Shown here: piece by piece, positions 1-5,006 of the stretch | Numbering within the stretch: the stretch's first letter is position 1 | Layout of the letters: each line of letters starts with the position of its first letter | Source of the DNA: Alphaproteobacteria bacterium | GTDB lineage: Bacteria; Pseudomonadota; Alphaproteobacteria; Sphingomonadales; Sphingomonadaceae | DNA: 5,006 nt | Assembly (NCBI GenBank): GCA_005882415.1 | Contig: VBAE01000051.1 | Location: forward strand, 3,074-8,079 | Reading direction: 5' to 3' | Position numbers and translations under genes: made by a program | Notes under the pieces: model-generated | Told to the model about the DNA's origin: nothing | What the model saw: the letters and a program-made list of their open reading frames with translations, nothing else | Databases searched by the model: none

Positions 1-1011
1 GACATGGGCCCGGAAGAAGTCGGCGATCGCCCGCGCCGCCGCCGGATTATGGCCGCCGTCCAGCCAGAGCTCGGAGCCCTTGGGAAGCAGAGCGTGGAGC
101 GGCCCGGCGCCGAGCCGCTGAAGTCGCGCCGGCCAGTCCGCCCAGCCGAGCGCCGCCTTCAACGCCGATTCGCGCACCGGAACCGCCTGCTGGTGGCGTA
201 GCATCGCGACGGCCAGACCCGCATTCATCGCCTGATGGGCGCCGGCGAGGCGGGGCAGGGGAAGCTCCAGCTTCCCCGCCTCGTCGCGATAATGGAGCTT
301 CTGGCGATAGGCGGCGGCGTCCCATTTCCCGCCCTTGGGAAGCCAGATTGCACCCGCTGCCGCCGCGGCTTCGCCGATGCGGTTGCCGAGCCGGTCCGGA
401 TAATGCTGGGTGACCAGCGGCACGCCCTTCTTGGCGATGCCCGCTTTCTCGGTGGCTATCCCTTCGATGCTGTCGCCGAGGAATTGCTGATGGTCGAGCC
501 CGAGCTGCGCGATGCCGGTGACCACCGGGTTGGGAATGACGTTGGTCGCGTCGAGCCGCCCGCCGAGCCCCACTTCGACGATGCAGGCGTCGGCCGGGAC
601 CCGAGCGAAAGCGAGGAAGGCGGCGGCGGTGGTCACTTCGAAGAAGCTCGCCTCCACCCCTTCCGCGACGTCGAGCACCTCCTCCAGCAATTGCGCCAGG
701 AGCGAATCCTCGATCAGCTTGCCGGCGATCCGGATCCGCTCGTTGAACCGGACGAGATGCGGGCTGGTATAGACATGGGCCTCCAGCCCTGACGCCTCGA
801 TCGCCGCGCGCAGGAACGCGCACGTCGAGCCCTTGCCGTTGGTCCCGGCGACATGGAACACCGGGGGAAGCTGGCGCTCGGGATGGCCGAGCCGCTCCAT
901 CAGCCGAGCGATCCGCTCCAGCCCGAGGATGTCGGCGCCGGGGGAGAGGGTGGCGAGCCGGTCGAGCTGGCGCTGGACCGCCGCGTCGTCCGAGACCGCG
1001 CGGTCGGCCAC
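1..1011 (-). CDS. folC: Bifunctional folylpolyglutamate synthase / dihydrofolate synthase, C-terminus cut by window edge
   Basis: This cytosolic Mur-ligase-family enzyme uses ATP to join L-glutamate to dihydropteroate, giving dihydrofolate, and adds further glutamates to reduced folates. Reading from GTG at 1011 gives 337 residues without a stop, running off the window edge. Visible motifs are the P-loop HVAGTNGKGS (53-62), SPHL (83-86), FEVTTAAAF (124-132), EVGLGGRLDATN (146-157, metal-site Glu and the DATN signature), GLDH (171-174), EKAGI (188-192, with the Lys that is carbamylated in this family), GAHQ with N263, WPARLQ (293-298) and DGGHNP (318-323, usually DGAHNP). The family is usually about 420-450 residues, so roughly 90-110 are missing. 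GTG 1011 is the first start codon after accD's in-frame stop, 15 bases downstream of accD. No strong Shine-Dalgarno precedes it, so translational coupling to accD is likely (inference). Both activities are assumed from the bacterial family; a single-function enzyme cannot be excluded. Confidence 0.96.
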   Translation of the reverse strand, partial: MADRAVSDDAAVQRQLDRLATLSPGADILGLERIARLMERLGHPERQLPPVFHVAGTNGKGSTCAFLRAAIEASGLEAHVYTSPHLVRFNERIRIAGKLIEDSLLAQLLEEVLDVAEGVEASFFEVTTAAAFLAFARVPADACIVEVGLGGRLDATNVIPNPVVTGIAQLGLDHQQFLGDSIEGIATEKAGIAKKGVPLVTQHYPDRLGNRIGEAAAAAGAIWLPKGGKWDAAAYRQKLHYRDEAGKLELPLPRLAGAHQAMNAGLAVAMLRHQQAVPVRESALKAALGWADWPARLQRLGAGPLHALLPKGSELWLDGGHNPAAARAIADFFRAHV

Positions 1012-1026
1012 TTTAGCCGGGGCGCC

Positions 1027-1878
1027 TCACGCCGCCGCCCGCTCGGGGGCGAGATAGTCGACGAGGAGGGCGAGGCGGTGCCTGAGCTCCTTCCTGTGGA
1101 CGACCATGTCGACCATCCCGTGCTCGAGCAGATATTCGGCGCGCTGGAAGCCCTCGGGGAGCTTCTCGCGGATCGTCGATTCGATCACCCGCTGGCCCGC
1201 GAAGCCGATCAGCGCCCCCGGCTCGGCGATATGGACGTCGCCGAGCATCGCATAGGAGGCGGTGACTCCGCCCGTGGTGGGGTCGGTGAGGACGACGATA
1301 TAGGGCAGCCCCGCCTCGCGAAGCTCCTGGATCGCGACCGTGGTCCGCGGCATCTGCATCAGCGACAGAATCCCCTCCTGCATCCGCGCCCCGCCCGCGG
1401 CGGTGAACAGGATGTAGGGGACGTGGTCGGCGATCGCGGCATGGGCACCTGCGACGAAGGCAGCGCCGACGCCGAGGCCCATGGATCCGCCCATGAAGGC
1501 GAAGTCCTGCACGCCGACGATCGCCCGGCGCCCTTCGACGGTGCCGCGGGCGTTGAGCAAAGCGTCGGTCTCCCCGGTCTGCTGCCTCGCGGCCTTCAGG
1601 CGGTCGGTGTAGCGCTTGGAATCGCGGAACTTCAGCGGGTCTTCTAAGACCTGCGGCTGGGCGAGAAGCGTGTAACCCCCGTCAAGTATCGAGTCGAAAC
1701 GCCGCTTCGGCCCGATCCGGTCGTGGTGATCGCAGCGTGGGCAGACGAATTCATTCTCTTCCCATTCCTTCGTAAAGATCATCGAATCGCAGCTCCGGCA
1801 CTTGTGCCAGAGATTGTCCGGAGTCTCGCGCTTGGCGATGAACGGGATGCTGTTGCGTACGCGGGTGAGCCAGCTCAC
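1027..1878 (-). CDS. accD: Acetyl-CoA carboxylase carboxyltransferase subunit beta
   Basis: AccD pairs with AccA to form the carboxyltransferase that moves CO2 from carboxybiotin on AccB to acetyl-CoA, making malonyl-CoA for fatty acid synthesis in the cytosol. The 283-residue product has the usual family length. An N-terminal zinc ribbon is complete: Cys27, Cys30, Cys46 and Cys49 (CX2C-X15-CX2C). The crotonase-like carboxyltransferase core follows, with FTAAGGARMQEG (158-169), TDPTTGGVTASYA (198-210) and GFAGQRVIE (225-233) matching conserved AccD blocks. The frame stays open upstream to 2025, inside pyrF, but that extension is low-complexity Arg/Ser/Pro. GTG 1878 is chosen because AAGGAG lies nine bases upstream and the protein then begins MSWLTRVRNS, as AccD proteins usually do. 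It sits 55 bases after pyrF and 15 bases before folC. The usual upstream trpFBA genes are absent. Confidence 0.97.
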   Translation of the reverse strand: MSWLTRVRNSIPFIAKRETPDNLWHKCRSCDSMIFTKEWEENEFVCPRCDHHDRIGPKRRFDSILDGGYTLLAQPQVLEDPLKFRDSKRYTDRLKAARQQTGETDALLNARGTVEGRRAIVGVQDFAFMGGSMGLGVGAAFVAGAHAAIADHVPYILFTAAGGARMQEGILSLMQMPRTTVAIQELREAGLPYIVVLTDPTTGGVTASYAMLGDVHIAEPGALIGFAGQRVIESTIREKLPEGFQRAEYLLEHGMVDMVVHRKELRHRLALLVDYLAPERAAA

Positions 1879-1887
1879 GGGCCTGAT

Positions 1888-1893
1888 CTCCTT
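1888..1893 (-). promoter_or_regulatory. Ribosome binding site of accD
   Basis: AAGGAG on the minus strand lies nine bases before the GTG at 1878. It decides the accD start over the longer open frame reaching back to 2025, and it shows that accD can be initiated independently of pyrF. Confidence 0.8.
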
Positions 1894-1900
1894 CGCGCGC

Positions 1901-1930
1901 CGGATAGGCCGCGGGCCCGTGCTTTGTCTA
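1901..1930 (-). promoter_or_regulatory. Possible weak promoter in the pyrF-accD gap
   Basis: On the minus strand TAGACA (1930-1925, five of six matches to TTGACA) is followed after 18 bases by TATCCG (1906-1901, three of six to TATAAT). Transcription would begin near 1894, leaving a leader of only about 16 bases that barely includes the accD Shine-Dalgarno. The -10 match is poor, so this is only a candidate for separate accD-folC expression. No terminator hairpin with a T-run is visible in the same gap (1879-1933). Confidence 0.2.
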
Positions 1931-1933
1931 CGC

Positions 1934-2608
1934 CTAGAGCGTCGCCTCGATCGCGCGCGCCGCAATGTCCGGATCTGCGGCCTGGGTGATCGGGCGGCCG
2001 ATGACCAGGATCGAGGCGCCCGCATCGAGCGCCTTCCGCGGAGTCATCACCCTCTTCTGGTCGGCGCTATGGCTGTCGGCCGGGCGGACTCCGGGGACGA
2101 CGAAGAAGCCCTGCGGCCATATCCTTTTCGCCGCAGCCACTTCGTTCCCGGAGCAGACCACGCCGTCCAGCCCCGCCTCGCGGGCGAGCTGGGTGAGGCG
2201 CTCGACCTGCTCGTGCGGGTCCGATGCGACCCCGATCGAGTCGAGGTCGCCGCCGTCGAGGCTGGTCAGCACCGTCACCCCGACCACCTTAGTCCCTTCC
2301 GGCGCCGCCGCCTTCGCATCCTCCATCATCGCCCGGCCCCCGGCTGCGTGGACCGTTATGATCGCCGGCTGCAACGGCCGAAGCGCCTGGACGGCCTTGC
2401 CGACGGTGTTGGGGATGTCGTGGAGCTTCAGGTCCAGGAATATCGGCAGATGGAGGTCGGCCATCTCGCGAATGCCCTGCCTGCCGTTGGCGGCGAAGAA
2501 TTCGAGGCCGAGCTTGATCCCGCCGACATGGTTGCGGACCCGGTTGGCGATGGTCTTGGCGCGCTCGATGTCCGGCGTGTCGATGGCGACGAAAATGGGG
2601 CTTCTCAC
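1934..2608 (-). CDS. pyrF: Orotidine-5'-phosphate decarboxylase
   Basis: PyrF decarboxylates OMP to UMP, the last step of de novo pyrimidine synthesis, in the cytosol. The 224-residue product is of normal length for the short bacterial (PyrF group 1) family. Motifs in order along the TIM barrel: VAIDTPD (7-13), IKLGLEFF (31-38, substrate-site Lys32), FLDLKLHDIPNTV (57-69) with the catalytic Asp59-Lys61-Asp64 array, VTVLTS (111-116), PGVRP (172-176), DQKRVMTP (183-190) and IGRPIT (203-208, phosphate-binding Arg206). No key residue appears to be missing. The start is GTG 2608, which overlaps the TGA of lapA by four bases; the longer open frame to 2845 would run through lapA and has no family resemblance. 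The Shine-Dalgarno is weak (AAGG 13 bases upstream), consistent with coupling to lapA translation. The stop is TAG. Confidence 0.97.
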   Translation of the reverse strand: MRSPIFVAIDTPDIERAKTIANRVRNHVGGIKLGLEFFAANGRQGIREMADLHLPIFLDLKLHDIPNTVGKAVQALRPLQPAIITVHAAGGRAMMEDAKAAAPEGTKVVGVTVLTSLDGGDLDSIGVASDPHEQVERLTQLAREAGLDGVVCSGNEVAAAKRIWPQGFFVVPGVRPADSHSADQKRVMTPRKALDAGASILVIGRPITQAADPDIAARAIEATL

Positions 2609-2937
2609 GGTGCCGGCCAGACCTTGCTGTCGGTCGCCACCCGCTCGGGATCGGGGCCGCCGGGCGCATTGGTGGTCGGCGCAACGGGGCGCGGGGCGAG
2701 GGCGACGTTGCGCTCGATCGGCTCGAACCGGCGGCGGAGCGCCCACAGCCGCGCGCGGTAGATGAGGAGGGTCGGGATCCAGCCCAGCAGGAAAGCGGCG
2801 AACACGAGGACCGGCAGCTTCACGTCCGCCAGAAGCCCGCCCCACAATACGAGCTGGACGTCGTGCCAGTTCACCTTGGCGAACAGCGCCAGCATCACCG
2901 CCACCACCATCCAGAACAGGGTCTTGAGGAACTGCAT
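2605..2937 (-). CDS. lapA: LapA/YciS-like (DUF1049) small inner-membrane protein
   Basis: This 110-residue protein has the LapA layout: a hydrophobic helix at about residues 3-21, a short polar loop with the family-like KVNWHDVQLVLWG stretch (21-33), a second helix at about 41-60 (LPVLVFAAFLLGWIPTLLIY), and then a basic segment (RARLWALRRRFEPIE, 61-75) expected on the cytoplasmic side. A Pro/Ala-rich tail of about 30 residues ends the protein and looks disordered. In E. coli LapA acts with LapB in lipopolysaccharide assembly and LpxC control; the same role here is inferred from the family only. ATG 2937 is chosen over the in-frame extension to 2994 because GGGAGG lies eight bases upstream and the first helix begins at once. 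The stop codon overlaps the pyrF start (GTGA). No lapB lies between them. Confidence 0.85.
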   Translation of the reverse strand: MQFLKTLFWMVVAVMLALFAKVNWHDVQLVLWGGLLADVKLPVLVFAAFLLGWIPTLLIYRARLWALRRRFEPIERNVALAPRPVAPTTNAPGGPDPERVATDSKVWPAP

Positions 2938-2945
2938 TTGCGGGG

Positions 2946-2951
2946 CCTCCC
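2946..2951 (-). promoter_or_regulatory. Ribosome binding site of lapA
   Basis: GGGAGG on the minus strand lies eight bases before ATG 2937. It fixes the lapA start and rejects the 19-residue N-terminal extension, which is Arg-rich and would put charged residues before the first membrane helix. Confidence 0.8.
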
Positions 2952-2967
2952 TCGGCGATGCGCCTGC

Positions 2968-2994
2968 CTTATGAACCCTCCGCCGCCGTGGCAA
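2968..2994 (-). promoter_or_regulatory. Possible promoter for lapA-pyrF-accD-folC
   Basis: In the 66-base gap after the patatin-like gene, the minus strand has TTGCCA (2994-2989) and, 15 bases on, CATAAG (2973-2968, four of six to TATAAT). The spacing is shorter than the preferred 16-18. A start near 2961 would give a leader of about 24 bases carrying the lapA Shine-Dalgarno. No terminator is apparent after the upstream gene: only a short AGCG/CGCT stem with a three-base loop and no T-run. Readthrough transcription is therefore also possible. Confidence 0.25.
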
Positions 2995-3003
2995 GCGAAG
3001 CGC

Positions 3004-5006
3004 TCAGCCGATTTCGCTGTCGAGCGCCTTGAAAAGGGAAGGAATTGCCCTGAGGCGCGACTTTTCTTCCTCAAGAATTGCCCGGAACGCCTGCCGCTTG
3101 AGCGCCTTTACCGTTTGTTCGGTGAGGCTTTCTCCCTCGGGAATGGCGGAGACGACGATGTCGATCAGACGCTCCGCGCCGTGAAGACGGCCCCAAAGAT
3201 AGTCGTTCTCGCGATAGGCGCGGCTGAAAAAGGCGCCGAAGCTGTTGAATTGCGTACCCTTGAGCGTCGCCGCCGAGCCGCTGCGAATCGCCGTCGCATC
3301 CTCCGGCGAGATGCGGTCGACCTTCACGGGATCGTACTCGTCCAGCCCCTCGCCCTGGAGGAGGGGCAGGGTGGCGATGTCGTAGAATGGGAAGCCGAGA
3401 TAGGTGAGGATGAGCAGCCGTCGCTCGGCCTTTGGAAAGGCGGCCAGCATCTCGCTGATCGAAGCGTCGGCCTCGTCGTCGAGGCTCTTCAAGTCGAACA
3501 GGCCGGCGAGCGCGTCGAGCGCGGCATCGCCGTTCGTCTCGGCAGCGCGGATCAAGGCGAGAGGCCCGGGGCCGGGCGCGGCGGCCTCGGCGGCGGCGCC
3601 GTAGCGGCCGATCAGGGTATAGAGGATGGTCCGCGCCTGCTCGGTCGCCTGCGGGTCGGTCCCGCCCTGCTGCTCCACCTCGCCCAGCCGCCGCGCGAGG
3701 AAGCGCAGGCGGCGAATGCGGAAGGAGAGGTCGAACCGGCGGAAGAACAGGATCGTCTCGGCCTTGGCACCGGTGGCGGTCATCGCTTCCGGATCGGCGA
3801 TCCCCTGCCGGCGGATCGTCTGCCAAACCGCACCTTGCACGCCTTCGTGCCGGTCCTGCCCAAGCCCACCGATCCGCATCAGGTGCCCGGCGACGTCCTC
3901 CGCCACCGTCGACAGCTTGAAATGCCCATAGGCTGCGAAGGCGTAGCCGGCCTCGCGGGCGGCGATGGTCTGCACCCGGGCGCGCCAGCCGGCGATCCGG
4001 GCCGGGGTGGGTCGGCCGAGAAGCAAGGTGTGGCCGAAGCAGCGTTCCACCGCCGATTCGACCTCAGGCCGCATCGCCTCGAGGATCCGGCGGAAGCGGC
4101 GGATCCGTGCCGAGCGCTCTTCGATCGCCTCCAGATTGTCGCGGATCGGCTGCTCGCGCGGGATGTCGGAGAGGGCGCCGAAGATGGTCGCGAAGAAGCC
4201 GGGCGACTGGTTGCCTGCCCCGGTCGGCTGCACCGCCCGCGAGCCCGGCTTTGGATCGATATAGACGAAGCGCCGATCGACCTCGCGGCGGGTCGGGCGG
4301 TGGGTCAGCGCCTCGATCGCCGGACGGAACGGCGCGTTGGCGAGCACCGATCCGTCGATCAGCACCGCATTCTCCGCATCGTCGCCGTGGGCGCCCAGCG
4401 TCCGCTCCAGGAAGGCCGACCGCCCCGGCCACTCCCGATCCCGCTTCTCCAGCACCGAATCGAGCTCCGCCACCTGGAAAGGCGGGAAGGCCCCGGGAAA
4501 GCTCGCGGTAGCGCGGGCGGCGAAGGCGAGCTCGGCTGTGTCGGCGAGGTGTCGCTCCGGTCCGCCTTCGTCGCGGAAGGAGAGGATCAGCCGGTGCTCG
4601 CTCTCCATCACCACCGGCGGCGAGTTGAGTCGGAGCTGCTCGGGATAGCCGTGGAAGTCGGTGACCGTCACAAACAGGTCGAGCGGCTGGTAGTGGGGGA
4701 GGAGCGGCGGCCCGGCCGGCTGCTTCGCCATCGCGTCGAAGGCGTCGAGCAGCAAATGGGTGAAGCCGCTGCCGCTGAACGGCGGCGCGAACCAGCGCGC
4801 GCGCACGAAATTGGCGAGCTTGGCGCGGATCTCGCCCCGCTGCTCCGAATCCACCGTCTTCTCGACGTCGCCGCCCCGCCGCGCAGACAGCGCCCAGGCG
4901 ACGGGAACCGCTGCGGCCTTGGCGAAGCGGGAGACCGCGCTCACCTCCTGGTCCAGCAGCCGGTCGACGTCCGCGGTCTCAAGCCACAGGTCGGTCAGCG
5001 GATCGA
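3004..5006 (-). CDS. Patatin-like phospholipase domain protein with DUF3376-type C-terminal region, N-terminus cut by window edge
   Basis: An open frame of 666 residues enters from the window edge with no stop, so the internal GTG at 4944 is not the gene start. The visible part begins DPLTDLWLETADVDRLLD, consistent with the middle of a patatin domain. It includes TASFPGAFPP (166-175) and LIDGSVLANAPF (215-226), whose Asp-Gly pair (217-218) matches the catalytic Asp of the patatin Ser-Asp dyad, then VYIDPKPG (247-254). The GxSxG nucleophile and the glycine-rich oxyanion loop must lie outside the window. The remaining roughly 400 residues are mostly helical, with several Arg-rich stretches, and end in a block near 581-617 (FNSFGAFF, YRENDYLWGRL, GAERLIDIV) that resembles the end of DUF3376/patatin-related proteins. 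Those proteins are usually about 750-850 residues long. Lipid acyl hydrolase activity is expected from the family; substrate, location and role are unknown. It ends 66 bases before lapA and may be a separate unit. Confidence 0.88.
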   Translation of the reverse strand, partial: DPLTDLWLETADVDRLLDQEVSAVSRFAKAAAVPVAWALSARRGGDVEKTVDSEQRGEIRAKLANFVRARWFAPPFSGSGFTHLLLDAFDAMAKQPAGPPLLPHYQPLDLFVTVTDFHGYPEQLRLNSPPVVMESEHRLILSFRDEGGPERHLADTAELAFAARATASFPGAFPPFQVAELDSVLEKRDREWPGRSAFLERTLGAHGDDAENAVLIDGSVLANAPFRPAIEALTHRPTRREVDRRFVYIDPKPGSRAVQPTGAGNQSPGFFATIFGALSDIPREQPIRDNLEAIEERSARIRRFRRILEAMRPEVESAVERCFGHTLLLGRPTPARIAGWRARVQTIAAREAGYAFAAYGHFKLSTVAEDVAGHLMRIGGLGQDRHEGVQGAVWQTIRRQGIADPEAMTATGAKAETILFFRRFDLSFRIRRLRFLARRLGEVEQQGGTDPQATEQARTILYTLIGRYGAAAEAAAPGPGPLALIRAAETNGDAALDALAGLFDLKSLDDEADASISEMLAAFPKAERRLLILTYLGFPFYDIATLPLLQGEGLDEYDPVKVDRISPEDATAIRSGSAATLKGTQFNSFGAFFSRAYRENDYLWGRLHGAERLIDIVVSAIPEGESLTEQTVKALKRQAFRAILEEEKSRLRAIPSLFKALDSEIG

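Noticed and set aside
47..823. 258-residue minus-strand open frame
   Set aside because: It lies out of frame within folC, whose own frame carries all the Mur-ligase motifs. The product is an Arg/Gly-rich composition typical of a GC-rich shadow.
853..1647. 264-residue plus-strand open frame antisense to accD and the folC start
   Set aside because: It is opposite well-conserved coding sequence, has no recognisable domain or convincing ribosome site, and such long antisense frames are expected at this GC content.
1879..2025. Upstream extension of accD in frame
   Set aside because: It overlaps the end of pyrF, is Arg-rich with no family resemblance, and the AAGGAG site supports GTG 1878.
1802..2765. 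Two long overlapping plus-strand open frames antisense to pyrF and the start of accD
   Set aside because: Both are opposite pyrF, which has a complete active site. The products are Arg/Pro-rich and match nothing I recognise.
2995..3006. Short AGCG-CTT-CGCT hairpin at the end of the patatin-like gene
   Set aside because: The stem is only four or five pairs and lacks a T-run, so it does not qualify as an intrinsic terminator.
3071..3826. 251-residue minus-strand open frame inside the patatin-like gene
   Set aside because: It is a frame-shifted shadow of the 666-residue frame, with Arg/Pro-rich composition and no domain.
3404..4648. Several plus-strand open frames of 66-134 residues opposite the patatin-like gene
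   Set aside because: All are Ser/Arg/Pro/Ala-rich antisense shadows with no motif, and they overlap each other.

Overview
The window is GC-rich, with all recognisable genes on the minus strand. It most resembles an alphaproteobacterial chromosome, probably Sphingomonadales. That placement is an inference from base composition, from the protein sequences (AccD, FolC, a short LapA) and from the accD-folC gene pair. No tRNA, rRNA, CRISPR array, insertion sequence or phage gene is visible.

In the direction of transcription (right to left) the layout is as follows. A large patatin-like phospholipase homologue with a DUF3376-type C-terminal part fills 3004-5006; its N-terminus lies outside the window. 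After a 66-base gap comes lapA (2605-2937), a small two-helix membrane protein. Its TGA overlaps the GTG of pyrF (1934-2608), orotidine-5'-phosphate decarboxylase, by four bases. After a 55-base gap comes accD (1027-1878), the carboxyltransferase beta subunit of acetyl-CoA carboxylase. After 15 bases comes folC (1-1011, C-terminus cut off), folylpolyglutamate/dihydrofolate synthase.

lapA-pyrF-accD-folC looks like one housekeeping transcription unit: all on one strand, with a stop/start overlap, short gaps, and clear Shine-Dalgarno sites only before lapA and accD. The products serve different basal pathways: envelope/LPS homeostasis, UMP synthesis, the first step of fatty acid synthesis, and folate polyglutamylation. 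pyrF, accD and folC all start with GTG.

The main points of interest are in gene order. The trpF-trpB-trpA run that often precedes accD-folC in alphaproteobacteria is absent between pyrF and accD. lapA abuts pyrF as in the enterobacterial lapA-lapB-pyrF cluster, but without lapB. The patatin/DUF3376 protein is the only gene of unknown physiological role. I see no convincing new biological system here.
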